A stretch of DNA of 64,000 nucleotides, from NCBI GenBank assembly GCA_033063855.1, contig CP093829.1:21235537-21299536 (forward strand). The letters run 5' to 3'. The position numbers were made by a program, and so were the translations under genes. Source of the DNA: Smittia aterrima. Taxonomy: Eukaryota; Arthropoda; Insecta; Diptera; Chironomidae. The notes under the pieces were generated by a model that made no database searches, was not told the origin of the DNA, and worked only from the letters and a program-made list of their open reading frames with translations. Below, one piece after another: positions 1 to 13,474 of this stretch; position 1 is the stretch's first letter; each line of letters begins with the position of its first letter.

Positions 1-3000
1 TCGCTTCTCTATTTTGTTTTGTAATTAAGAGAAATATTTTCATTTTCAATAGGAAATATTTTCTGTTATCATCATTACGACAATGCAATTGAAAGCTCTT
101 GCACCTTCATCTTCAGTTTTATGTTGATCACTCTTCTTGAACTTCAATTTACGTTAAATAACTTTCAGCATTTTTTACCTCATGAAAAGAAATGTAACTT
201 TCACTTGGCAGCGGCTGAAACCTTTTGTGAATTACAGGTTTTGAAATAAATGATTTCAAGTCATTTTTGCCATAGCGAACTTGTAAATTATTCACGAAAA
301 AAAGTCTTCGTTTTGACATAAGACGAAACAAGATTATACGGACATTACAAAATAACTCATATCACGCTGATCTCCCTGAACTTGAGAGAAATTTATGTTT
401 ACACTTGCAACCGCTTCGTCATTCTTTAAAGTGATTAAGACTTTGAATTCGACTTTTTTTTCTGACCTCACAAGTGGAAATTTCTTCATCGCTTCCTAAG
501 TTTTTCAAAATATTTCCATTCTCGCTTTCAATCACTTCTCGAATAGTTCACAAACGTGCAGCTAGAAAAAGAGGTTGAAGCAAAAACTTGTTTTAGCTTT
601 TCCTTTCATTCATTCACTCTTCGATTTGGATTTTCCTGTTTCTCTAAAAACTAAGTTAAATTATCTTTTCCTCGAGACATAAAATAGAGAAAATAAAAAT
701 TCTTTGTCGTTCTTGGTTTAAACGAGAAAATCAACTTTGTTTGAATATTTGAATTCGCTGGAGGACAATTTCTAAAATAATTTTAATTTAAAATTAATTT
801 CAATTGAGATCCGGAGAAATCTTCTTCGCGAAATGAGAAAACTTTACATAAATCTTACTTATTACAAATTGAATGCATTCGAGAGTTGCTTCATTGCGAG
901 TATCAATTAATTTCGAGAAGTGGAAAGAGTCGGAAACATAATTCGATGATAGTTTTGTGACATTTGTAATTAATTATTCGAGTTCATTTGAGAAAACAAC
1001 TCTTAAGAGCGGCTGATTTAAAGAATTCAGAAAAAAAGAGCAGTTAAGATGAGAACAGTTCCTGAAACCAGTTTCCCATCTTCTCACGTTTGTTAACACA
1101 GCGAGATCATATCAAAGATGTTGCTCATGTGTTGCTGTTCAAGATGCTCAACCTAAAACATTTACACAACCAAAGAAGTCTGTCGTTAATTAAGTTAAAA
1201 CACTAACGAAACAATGCACAAGAAAGTCGCGGAAAATAAATCCAACGCTAACGATCGCAGTTTATTTTTACTCATCGCGAGAGCAACATCGGAAAACCCG
1301 CGTTCCCGCAAAAAAAAGTCAGAAACGTGATGTGAATGCAAAAGAGTTCTCTGCAGTGTTATTTCCATTTCGTGCATGTAAAGTTCATAAACAAATATTC
1401 AGAAATTTGATTCTTTTTCGCGAAGAAATAAAGTTCCAGTGTTAATGTTCAACAAAAGATTCTGATTCAAGAATAAAAACGTATCAAGTGCAATAAGGAA
1501 AAAGAGTTTTGCAAGAATTAAAATTAATTAAAATATGGCATCGGATGTGAAGCGGTTGAAGCATTGAATAACACTCTGAAGCCTTTGAAGGGTAAACTAC
1601 TTGACTCATGTCGTTTAGGTTTATTTAATTAGATTAATTTTTTTGGGTGAAATACTTTTATGATGTCAATCGACTGGAATAACTCTCTTTATCTTTTGAG
1701 AATAAAAACTTTGCTTTACTTCTCAAACGTCGAATGGAAATCGTGAGAATCAAAACTTAATTTCATGAAATCTGTAAAGAGCTTTAATTAAGGTTTCACT
1801 GAAAGCAGGTCGTTAAAATTTCTAAAAAAAGCTAAATTTAAAATCAGCCCCGACTTGGATTTGTAGTTTAAGCTATCGAGCTCATGGTTTCATATAAAAA
1901 CTGATTGAGTCTACAAACACTTCCAATGTCATTAAGCGACATAAGTTTTGAACTTTCGGACTAAAACTCTTTTTATTTATGTTGAGCAAATAAAATTGCT
2001 GAATAAATTCTCTTGAAAATGAATTTGTTCCTTCAAACAAAACGCGAAAGTTTTGAAAGCTGCGAACATCGACAAGTTAAAAACTAGTTGACTCGCCTCA
2101 TTATCAAAGTATCTGTATCAGGAAGTATAATTTACTGTGGAAATTGCAAGAGCAAGGAAAATCGCCGCATGATTTGTAGAACATTGACTTACTTACAACG
2201 CAAGCGAAACTTGTAATTCATGTTGCCTTAGTTTGATGAGATTGCTAGTCGTTGCACAGTTTCTGTGCTAGTGCAATAAAATTGTTGTGATTAGCTCTGC
2301 GAAGGAATGAAGAATTCTCTCGCTCTTCGTCGCTTACGATCTTTTCAAGAAGGAAAAGCCACTTCAACAATCATTTGAATCCAAAATCTAGTCGAATCGA
2401 TGTGTGTGGTGACATACAATCCAAGAAGAGAGAAACGCAGAGAAGAAATACAGTTAACGAATATTTCTGATTATAACGTGAACAGATTCACGTTAGAATT
2501 CTCTTTAAGTATTCAAATACTTCTCCAGAAGATCATAAGTCGATTCGACTTAATCTTCGATATTAATTTACTTTATAAAACGGAAATTTTCTTAAGCTCA
2601 TTTCGCGAAGTTTGTAAATAGTTTCTAGAAAACATACGCGCGCGATAAAGTAAACTTATGGTTACGCTAATAAATTATCTTGGGAGACTACGATTCTTGT
2701 GAGACACTCGCCCAGAACAACCGGTATTTAAAAATAGTTTTAAAGAAATATCGTAAAACTCAAAACGTGTGTTTGTGAATTAACTTTTTTTCAATTTGAT
2801 GAAAATTTATGTTTTTGAAACTTTTTTTTTCTCTTTCGGAAATTGTTTTATTTACGAAATGATTTTGAGATTTAAATTTAGTTTCCTCTGATCAATTTCA
2901 AATTGTGGTTCAATCTTCATTATCTCACTTTAGACTTTAGATCAGACGTCATCAAGATGTCAACTAGAAAACAAACAGATTTACTTTTAAATAATTAAAC

Positions 3001-3062
3001 TTCACACGATTTACATAAAGAACTGAAACAGCTCTCAACTTGATTTTCTTTCACTTTCACAG
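1..3062. other. 5' flank / 5'UTR intron of the ephexin gene
   Basis: I see no coding gene here. Open frames are short, AT-rich and without family signature. The stretch ends in a good acceptor (pyrimidine tract then cag, AG at 3061-3062), so part of it is probably an intron joining an unseen 5'UTR exon to the first coding exon. The promoter cannot be placed. Confidence 0.5.
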
Positions 3063-3128
3063 GGAGCCGTCAGATAAACTTGTCAAGGTGGCAATTGTGT
3101 GGCATTCGAGAGTGAAATCTTTACAAAA

Positions 3129-6100
3129 ATGTTCACAAGCGGTGGCTCGCGTAGCCAAATTGGCAACAATTGTCTGAAGTCGGAACTGCAACTTCAAGCA
3201 ACACATTCCCATGCAAATCAAGCGAAACAAAGTCATCAATCAACAACCACCAAATCATCATTTATAAAGCGTTTCAATCCGTTTAGTAAAAGTAAATCGC
3301 AGACGATTAATTGCAAGAGTGAACAAGAAACTTTCAATGATAAAGAGTTCGCGAGCGTGAAAGTATTAAAACAATTTTGGAACGATCAAATCAAAACTGC
3401 CAAATCAACTGAAAATTTAAATCGCAACCAAAAACGAGCAACTATCAAATATTTCTCGCAATCTAATGAAAGTATCAACGATCCACCTCAGATCAGTCGT
3501 GCGGAAAAATCTTTAACTCTCGGCGCTCGGCTTCCGGTCGAAGAATTCAATAAATTCAAAGACGCAGACTTTGTAAGAAATAGAAAAACTCGATTAAAGT
3601 ACGTTGCAGACACAGATGCTCCAGTGACGATCGTTTCAAGCAACCAGAGATATTCGAGAACTGATAGCTTTACGTTCAATGACAGCCACTATCCTCAAGT
3701 GTCAACGACTGGAGGTAAACTTCATTGGGCCAAACGAAACGACATTTTTCAAAAAAAGTCTCCCGAGATGTCCGAAAACATTGGAGACAACAGTTCACAC
3801 GAGAGTTGTTTACAAAATCAAGAAATGAAAAAGGAATTGACAATGACGACATCAATCGGATCCATCACTTCATCAGTCTCATCAAACACGAACTCGACAA
3901 ATCGAAAATTCAGTTTCAAAACAGCTCCATCAACTTCTTACATGAACAAGAAAATCGCATCGACAAGCAATGGCACCAAAGTAGCACAAATCGCACAACG
4001 TTTTAATCAAATGATCCAGCAGGATGCCACGATATTAGACGAAGTGAAAAAGCGCGGCACTGTTGTTTTGCATCGATCAGGTGGATGCGTGTTTAAGATT
4101 AAAGAAGAGAAAGTCGATAATAAAAATTTAATGAGTTATAGCAGACAACAAACTGATTATGCTTCTGACGCTGATACAGCGAGTCTGCCAAGCATCGGGA
4201 AAAACTCGACGAGAAAGAAAAGTTCATTAAAGAAACGACCGAGTATCAGAATTCTCGTCGAGTCTCCGCGCAAAGACGGAAAGAGTGGAAACGTTCTGTC
4301 GAAGAAGCAACTTTACGAAACGAGCATAGTCAACAAAGAAACGATTGTTTTAAAGCCAAAAGTCCCAGACAAAAGTGAACGCGTTTTAGCAAAAACAAAA
4401 GAGTTGCAAAATAAGAAATTTAGCGAAAATGAAAAGACACTGCCGGAGAAGAGCGTCGTTGAACCTTCGGAAAATGGTTATCCATTGAAAGACAACAAGA
4501 AGAACAACTTCCAAAAGATCTACGACAAGATTTTGTTCAGACCTACATTCCTTTACGGGAAAAAATCGAATAAGATTGAAGAAGCGGTTGAAGCAGTCTC
4601 GACGACAGTCAAAGAAGTGTCAACGACGATTTGCGATGACATTTTAAAAGAAACTGAAGATGAAATGGAATTTCAAGCCATCGACTTAAATTTGAATGTT
4701 TATTTCAACAACGAAAATTTATCAGAAAATCCCAAAGCCGTGAGTGAAGACAATCGTAATATGATCACTCAAGGTTATGAAGAGACATCGCCTCACGTCG
4801 ATGAAGAGTGCAAACATGAAATCACCGCAGCCGCTTCTGATAAAACACCAAACGAATCTTTCTTGTTTCGGACACAGTCGAGTTGTAAATTTGAGACTGC
4901 ATGCGACGTTTTCATTCGCGATATGCTCAGCGAGCCTAGCATTGAGTTGAATGGTGACGATAACTATGAAGTTATTAGAAAGGAATGCAGTGAAAAATGT
5001 GACAATGAAGTCGAGGAGAACATTTATCAATCGCTTTCCGAGGTGAAGAGGGAAACTGAAAGTGTCAAAAGCTACGAATCGTTTGAGAATTACGATGAGA
5101 TTGGTCAGAATATTTTAGACAATACGATTTCGTTGTCTGATCTTCTAAAGACTGAGGACGATTACATTTTCCCTGAGAAGGCTCCAGCAGTGCCACCGCC
5201 TCGCAAAAACACTGTGCCAAGAATATCGTCGCCAATTTTGACATCAACAACTTCAAATCTAGTTCAACCCGACATTCAAGTGCCAAAGCTCAAATATAAC
5301 CACGAACTTGCGAAATCCAATAGTTGCGCCTCATCAACTTACGAGAAAATCAAATACGATCAGCTACCGGCAATTAACAAACAAAATATTAAACTTCGAT
5401 TGCCTCCGCGAAACGACGAAACGCTTCCGCGCGATGATGAAAATATCTATGACACAATAAAGAATAATCGATCGCTGACTAATTGCAAAAACGTTAATGC
5501 TGATAAGGCGAATGAGACAGATGCCAGCGAATCATTTAGCAGCAGTGACGATTGTGAAAATCCATACAAAAACTCAAAGAATGACACAATGTCGATAATC
5601 TCCAACTGTTACGAAAGCATTAACTTGAAGCAAAACTACTCGACGATAAACCAAATATTGAGGCACGCCATATCAACGACTACTTTGTCATCTGAGCATC
5701 GCATCAACAGCATTTACGGGACAATGGTTGGACAGAGTTTGACGCCTCCGAGTGATCGAAGTGCAAGTGACAACAGCGACGAATGGATTGATTTGTCTGA
5801 CGAGGAAAACGATTTGTCGAATGTCGCGGATAACAGATTTATTGTGTAAGACTTCAACTCTTTTTGTTGTTTACTTCATTAACGTTTTTTTCCTCTCGTA
5901 CAGGATTTGTAAGAAGACCAAAACTCACAAGAGCCCGGATTGGTCTCATTTTGTTCGTCAGAAGCTCGACGAATGGGATGGTGAGTCTAAACTTGACTTT
6001 TATTGGAAAAGTTTTGCTGTTTTACAACATTTCATATCAAAGCGTTTACTTATCGATCCATATTAACTTAATTATCTGCAATAACGTGAATCAAGAAACT

Positions 6101-9100
6101 GGTTGCCAACTTTTCAAACAAATCGTTTAGCTGAGTGCATTGAACATGAAAAAAAATTGAGGACAGAAATGTTTCTCAAGTGACGTCAGTTTTTCTGGAA
6201 ATTAAATTAAACTTTTTATGATATCATGATTGAAAAACCGTTCCCAAGTGCAGTTAGCTGCAGGGAAAAGTCCATTACTTTCCCTTTTTGTGTAACAGTT
6301 CTTACTTGAAACCTTGCAAGCGCATCAAAATGCATTTTGCTGTTCATGATCACGTAAGCTTCTATTGTCTTGAGCACGTACAGTAAGACGTGGAACAAGG
6401 AAAATAATTGCAAGCATTAATTAATTAATAATCATAACATCATTGCATCACATCTTTGATTAATCTGCGATCATAATCCATGGATCTCTGATTAAGTTTC
6501 GCTATTGTTTACTCTAAACGTCGCGTATTCATCAAGCTCAGACTTTAAGAAAGACATGAACGGTTTTTTAGCTCTTTTACAAACACAAACTTGGTTGATG
6601 TTTTACTCGAGTAAGTGAGTGAGAGAGAGATTTGAAACATCAACACATCTTTGAAATATCCGCGAGTGGTGAGAAAGAGTTTGAAATCATAAAATCAGTT
6701 AAAAGATCTTCGAGATCAATGAATGGAACTGATTTGATGATAAATCTCTTGATCATCAGGATTTTTTTTCTCTTCATTTTCTTTTAATTTGTGTCCACAT
6801 CTCATCCCGACATTTAACATTTAAAACACACAAAAACAATAACAAGCCTTTGTCACAAACAAGTAAACCAGTTTGGATTTGTTTCTGCATTAAACTTCTT
6901 TTTGCCAGCGACGCTCACTAATGAATTCCAAGTTTTGCATAAATCAAATCCAAGAAAGATTATTTCTCAAACTTTTTTTGTTATTGTCGACTTATGACCG
7001 AATACATTCAACCCGTGACACAATGAGTTTACAAGGTAATCTTGTTTGATCTCTTCGAACATATTTATTGTGGAATGTTAGTGCTTGAACACAATCAAAG
7101 TAACATAAACTTTTTGAACAAAGCTCGGGAGCGATATTGAGCGCAGGGCTTTGATCAGACAACTCTTCTCGCTTGTATTACAACTTAACACAAATACACG
7201 AGCAACACGCCTTACGATACTACACCCATTCCATTCGAAAGACAGAGAGTCGTGTGCTTGTGCAAGTTTATTGAGCTGAAAATTTCAATTCAGTTCATTC
7301 GGTATTAAGTTAGGCTTCGCATCGTAAAAGCCTTTCGCGGTTTATTTTTTATTGAATTTTATTATTTATTTTAAGGCGGTTTTTAAAAGGCATTCAAAGT
7401 CAGGATTATCAAAATAAAAAATCACCTGCGGTAATTTCTAGCGTTGAAGTGGAAAATAAAGTGAAATTAAATGATTCGAACGAATTGTTTCATACTCGAT
7501 TTAAACTAAAGTGAAAGTCCAACATGTTGAAATCAAAAGTTATTTTTCCAAAGGCATTTGAAAAGCATAAAAACTTAAAATAAACATGAGCTGGGAGAGA
7601 TATCTCAGCCCGAAGTAATTGAGAGGAAAAAGAGTTGCTTGTCGCATTAGAGAAAATGAAGTATCGAAAGCTGTGAATTCGGATACAAAAGAAAAATCAA
7701 AGACTTAATACGTGGAACTAAGAGTTTTCCCATTTGACTCGCATTTAATGCACCGCCAAAAATCAAAATGATTTACGGAACATTTCGTTGACCCAGAAAC
7801 GACTTTGCTATGAGTGAACATTAAGAAACAGCCGAAAGAGATCAAATTCATCGCAAGAGAGAGAAATCGAGATCAATCAAAAAAATGCATGAGATCAAAA
7901 GTTCAAGCTTATATCAGATTATTAACTTAAGTAACACACTCGACTCTTTGTGTGTGTGCGTGCATTGATGGTTCTACGAGAAGAAAAAAAGTTGTTTCAA
8001 TTTGTTCAAGGATGAATCAACGCCATTTTTGAATTAAAAAATCTCGTCGCTTGCGAGAAGAAAAAAAAAACAATTTCAAGGTTTCCGTGCAGTTTTCTGC
8101 GCAAGAGGTGATGTCGGATTTCGAGAAATCTTTCTTGTGGTAGCGAGATAGCAACAAATATAAAAATCTGAGCTAAATGTCAGCGGTTAATGTTTCCCGG
8201 TCAACATCAAATAGAGAAATATTTGTTTGCAAAACTGCAAGTAGCCTTTACAAAGACTTAAATTTCGTTGCATAATTTTTGTTTTGTTGACATGAAAACG
8301 AAATCGAAAGCGTAACGAACGGCAGTCGCTAGAAGACAATCACTAATTATTTTGCATGTTTTACGCTTCATGTGAAATCAAAGACTTCCAAAAAGAAACT
8401 AGAAAATATTTCGTTGTTCTTGTTCAGTTGGTAATTCCCTTCAAAGACTTTTCTTTCAAAAATTATTTACTTAACCAACTTTTTGTGTTGGCCCTCACTT
8501 GACTAGCCTTGCTAGGGATTCTTTGATTTCAATCAATGTTCAAAACAGGCTTCTCCCTTCAAAAGTATCGACCTCAGAATAATTCTCTCTTTACATACAT
8601 CGACGAAGTTCGATGAGAAGGCTTTGAAACTACAAACCGGAACCATTGGCATAATCGGCAATTAATTCCCTGAGAGTTTCATCATTGTACACATGAAGAA
8701 AACTTTAACAAAGCTCAGCATGAATTAAATTTGTTTTGCATAATTCCTCGAAAATATTTCAATGAACTCTAATAGCTTTCTCGATTTCTGCTTCTCGATA
8801 TTAAACCTTAGTGCACATGCAAGTTACGTTGTTTAATGTTTCATAAATGATGCCATCGCTTTGAGAGTTGTAGACGCGTCGTAACATTCCGTGACTCAGA
8901 ACTGAAAATACCAATTTCGTTGACCATAAAAAAGCTTGCAGGCTCGTAGGCGTAAGACTCGAACAATACAAAGCGCGAGAAAAGAAAAATGAAAACATTC
9001 CGTTGGTGTTTGTATAGACAAACTTAACAGCTTTTTATTTCTTGAGCAAGATCGCATTGCAGAAACCATTTCGACAGCATTAAACCACTGGCGTAATTAT

Positions 9101-12100
9101 GCTAATTGCATCCAAAATCTTTTTTGTTCCATTCTGCCTTAAGATGCTTCAATTTCCGCTCGCTTGAGACATCACGAGCCTCGTAAATTAAAATAAAATT
9201 AAATTACAAATCTATTAATCGCGAAACTTTAAATTTACGATCGTTGTCGTTTTTTTTTTGTTACATGCGAACAATCACGAAACACCCGCGAGATGACATG
9301 AAAGTTTAAGCATTTCTCTCTTTCTTCTCGTGACAGCCGAAATGTGATTGAAACGTAACGAAAAGTTTATTAAAAGCAAAAATGTCCAATCCAACAACAG
9401 TGCCACGCAAAAGAAGACCTAGGAAAGAAATTGGTGAAGGTACGCTTAGCCATTCAAATTTGTGAAGGAAAAAAAAATTGAATGAACGAAAAAAAAAAGT
9501 AATTTCACTCATGGCAACATTGTTGTGATGAGAAAAACAAGATTTCGTTTCATTTCGTATTGTTCGAGGCTTGTCATTTCACTATCGTCTATTCTTTCAG
9601 TATTTGTAACGTCGAAATCGTACATTTACATAACACCTAATGAAGTCGCGCCACGACCAAAAGTCGCTCAGCAAATTGACGATGAAATTCCTGAATTACA
9701 CGCAAGTGAGCCAATCTATGAGAACATCGAAAGCGGAAACATTGTGCCTTGCGATGACAATAAGTTTACCATCTACGTTAACTACGATTTCATTAAAAGT
9801 GGCAAAAGCTCAGTTCGTCTACTTGAGCCTGACGTCACGCTTAACGAAAAGTTCAGTGAAGAATGCGAAGAAGATGCGAGAACGAATGTTAAAGTTTATA
9901 ATGACGACAATGATGAGGAAAATAACAGCAAAAGCATTTCCAAAATGATACAATGTCAACAGATTTCAATGTATATTGGTGAGAAAAAAAAACGTTGAAA
10001 TAATTGAATTCACTTAGTGAAACAATTTCTTTGCTTTCCGTCTTTCCGAATGTTAACGCACTTAGCACAATCTCACGGAAGAAAAAAGTATCTAACAGCA
10101 AAACTTTTCCTCAAATCTGAATCTGTTTCGATAGATCTCTTCTCAAGATCTTATTTGATCGTCTAATTTGCGAACGGTTGTTAATTATCTTTCTCATTGG
10201 GCTCTTTCAGACGATTCGGACCATCATTATGAATCACTTTACTCTATTCAGCAACAACGGGCCGATTGGGAGAGAAAAATGGAAATGGAAAACCCGTTAA
10301 CTCAACAAACCGAGCGTGGCAGTTGCGTTGAAAAGTTTCGAGAAAATAACGACGATTGCGATTCGTTTGACGATAGCGATGACGACAATCACTTTGATGA
10401 GATTAAACCATCTGGAGATATCTCGAATGCGAAGCTACCTGAGCCGCCTCATAGCAACGGTCAAGTTTATGCTTTCGTACAGAGAATTAAGAACTTTGGA
10501 TCCATTTCCAAGAACGAAATCTCAAAAGGCATCAGCAAGATCGCGAAGAAACGAAGCAGTCTCGGCAAAATTCCTTCATCACGTTCGCAATTCTACGAAA
10601 ATGCTCAGATAGCGGAAGATTCTGTTTACAACGCTCCAAAGTACGACAGCAAGAGTTTGGGAAAGAAATCTCGTGGATTAGCGAAGCTTCAAAAGTTAGG
10701 ACGATTGACAATCAACAAACTTCCAACAAACTTTAGCCTCAACGAGCCTTTCGAGCAATCTGATTCGCGAACTGGCTCAAATGAAAACAATAACAATTCT
10801 AGTCCTAATTTAAGTAAATCTATGAGTAGTTTCAACTCGCCTGAAGGTGAAGCCGAATTCTTAAAATCTAAGATCGATAAAAGCTTGAAATCAAAGTTCC
10901 GCAAATCAGGTTCGCCGTCTGTCGGATCAGCATCAACCTCAAACATTTATGGCTCGTTGAGCAGCAAGAATAGTACGTTCTACGTAACGGACTCGTTGGA
11001 TGTTGATTCGGGGATTTTCTCGGTCAATGAGAAATCAACAAGTTCCCCAGATAACTCGAATCTCAATCTCAGTTCAAACTCGAGTTCGACGATAAATTGT
11101 GATTTGAAGCGTCGCTCAATTGCATCAATCAACAGCTGTCGTCCAAATGATCCACCTCCGCCGCCTCCTTCAGAGACAACGTCGAGAGCTCGTGGTTCAA
11201 CATCTTGGTATGCGGAATGCGGATTATTCAAGAATGAAGACATTCACTTATTAGAGGAGGCCGGAGATGAGAAGAATGGAAAATCATCGGCATCGTGGTA
11301 CACAGAAAGTGGATTATACCAAACCAGTAATACTTCTGTGGCGAGGTATGCGCTAAGCGATATTTAAATTTTCTAAAATAACTAATATGCGAATGATTGT
11401 GTTTCAGCTCGAGTGGAAGCTCAGGTGTCTCAACTGGTGGCGAATGCAGTCCCTGTGGCGATGAAAACTCTCACAGTATGTTCCTAAACGAACCTTTATA
11501 TCAAATTTACACGGCAGCGAAGTTGGAGTCGATATCGTCGAGTGAATTCGAGCAGGAAGTTGAATCTGATGGTTACGAAGAGATCAACAAGAAAGATGTT
11601 CAAGATGTCGTTGAAGTCAAACCTGCAAGGCCGACGGCGTTGCAGTTGATTGAGCCAAATCAGGGGCCATCGAGGACTTTATGGAGCGAAGTGCCTGAAG
11701 TCATTCAATCAGGAATATTTGGTAAATATTTGATTTCTAATATTTCGAAATATTTTCTTATGCAATTTTTATTTCATAGCGAAACTTAGTCAAAACGAGA
11801 AAAGATTGCAAGAAGCGAAGTTTGAAATTTTAACATCGGAAGCGTCTTACTTGAAGTCACTGAATCTCTTACGTTCGCACTTTATGAATCATCCAGCATT
11901 CCGAGATCCTCAGAATCTTGATCCTGCTGATCGAAAAACTCTCTTCTCCTACATCGTTCCAGTCCTCGAATGTTCCGATCGCTTGCTACGCGACTTGGAG
12001 AGTTGTTGGCAAGACAACATCATGTTGATTAACTTAGCGAAGAACATTTTTAAACACGCTGAGAAACATTTCCACGTTTACATTTCTTACTGTGAACATC

Positions 12101-13415
12101 AAGGAAGATTAGACCGAGCACTGAAACGATTGAAAGAGTCGAACACAGCGTTCAAGGAGACACTCGATCATCTCGAAAACGATTCCCTCTGTTGCGGTCT
12201 TAATTTACATTCCTTCCTGATGCTTCCGATGCAAAGAATTACTCGTCTTCCGCTTTTGATTGATGCAGTGATGACGAAGTTGAAATCGAATGATGAAGAG
12301 TTTGACGATTGGAAGATGACATTGGCGATTTTGAACAAGGTGAAGACTCTTAATGAATTTTGTTTGAATATTCAATCAACAAGTTTTTTTCTTTGTTATT
12401 GTAGATTGTCTTCCAATGCAACCAAGCAGCAAATCGATGTGAACAAGCTTTCGAAATGGAACTTTTATCGAAACAAATTGAATTCCCTGCCAACATCACA
12501 CCATTCCCATTGATTCCGTTTAATGTTACACCGAGTAATCGACTTCCAAGGACGTTAGTCAGACGAGGAGAACTCGTTCATATAATTTATCGCGGCGATG
12601 ACGCAAAGTTGACTTTTGGGAAGAAAGCTACGATCAAAAAGAATATTTATTGCTTTTTGTTTACGGATATTATAATTCTCACGAAGAAGAAGAAGTAAGA
12701 AAGATTTTTAAATGATTGAAGAACATTAATTTCAATTAAATATTTTAACTTTTTAGTGAGGAATCTTATTTAGTTTTCGATTACTGCCAGAGATCTTTGA
12801 TTCAACTCTCATCGGGTGATGTCATTCCACAACTTCCAGTTGTCAATCAGAATGGGAAGTTTATCATGTTCATGTCATTGCTCGAGAACTGCATTGGAAA
12901 ACCAATTGATTTGGTAAATTATTAAAAATATCTTTCAATGTTTGAAGATTAATTTATTTTATTTTAGATTCTCTCATGTCCATCTGAAACTGAACGCCAA
13001 CGATGGCTTCAAGCAACTACTCCGCCAACATCTGAGAATCCATACGAAACACTTTACGAGCAATGGGATTGTCCACAAGTTGTAGTGAAGCACACTTATC
13101 AATCGTTAGAACCAGATGAAATCAGTTTGGACATCGGCGATGTTGTGAATGTTCTCAAGAAGATGAAGGACGATGGTCAGTTAAAATCTTTTCCCTCAAA
13201 CTTTTTAAATTAACAAAATATTCTTCAATTTAAAAGGTTGGTACTTTGGAGAACGAATCAGAGATGGAACTCAAGGATGGTTCCCTGGAAATTACGCTGA
13301 AGAAGTCCACTCAGCTCACGTGCGAGCAAGAAACTTGAAGCAGCGCCATCGATTACTTTTGTATACTGCCACTTACTTGGAATCACAGAAGGAGCCGATT
13401 CTGAAGAGGAAATAA
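3129..13415 (+). CDS. Exn: Ephexin-type Rho guanine nucleotide exchange factor (DH-PH-SH3), long isoform
   Basis: Exons: 3129-5845, 5904-5980, 9601-9978, 10211-11345, 11408-11721, 11780-12339, 12405-12694, 12757-12913, 12968-13175, 13237-13415; 6015 nt, 2004 aa. All introns are GT-AG and in phase. The start is ATG 3129 because the upstream frame meets TAA at 3075 just after an acceptor. Residues 1 to about 1500 are low-complexity Ser/Asn/Glu-rich sequence with tyrosine motifs (ENIYDTI, EPIYENI) and a PAVPPPR SH3-ligand-like motif. The DH domain (about 1550-1755) has the family core LPMQRITRLPLLIDAV. A PH domain follows (about 1770-1890), then a C-terminal SH3 (about 1913-1969, ending GWFPGNYAEEV). 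The DH-PH-SH3 order is that of the NGEF/ephexin family, which activates Rho GTPases downstream of Eph receptors and at synapses; that role is known for the family, not shown here. Confidence 0.92.
5981..9381. other. Large intron of the ephexin gene, probably with an internal promoter
   Basis: The 3.6-kb intron holds no convincing coding sequence before the short alternative exon at 9382. An initiator-like TCAGTT lies near 7290 after a region rich in GA and TG runs. I cannot tell whether transcription of the short isoform starts there or nearer to 9382. Confidence 0.4.
9382..9439 (+). CDS. Exn: Alternative first coding exon of the ephexin gene (short isoform)
   Basis: ATG 9382 opens a 19-codon frame (MSNPTTVPRKRRPRKEIGE) that ends one base into a codon at a GT donor (9440). 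The next shared exon (9601) needs exactly one base, so both this exon and the upstream exon ending at 5980 splice into it in frame. The resulting protein would be 1092 aa, without the roughly 930-residue N-terminal extension. The exon is strongly basic. Evidence is phase and start context only; no transcript is visible. Confidence 0.6.
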
Positions 13416-13468
13416 ATTTTACAGAAACTTTAAGTTTGAATTATTAAAAACTGAATTAAATATTTTGA

Positions 13469-13474
13469 AATAAA
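13469..13474 (+). terminator. Poly(A) signal of the ephexin gene
   Basis: AATAAA lies 54 bases after the stop codon. A second AATAAA overlaps the stop itself at 13411. Confidence 0.5.

Noticed and set aside
2400..2621. 73-codon plus-strand frame upstream of ephexin
   Set aside because: It has an ATG but no recognisable signature, AT-driven codons and no transcript signals.
4722..5030. 102-codon minus-strand frame inside the ephexin first exon
   Set aside because: It is the antisense shadow of a long coding exon, without its own signature.
9525..9600. Reading through the intron before 9601 as an extra N-terminus (ATG at 9528)
   Set aside because: A clean pyrimidine-rich acceptor ends at 9600 and two upstream exons splice to it in phase, so the extension is more likely intron.
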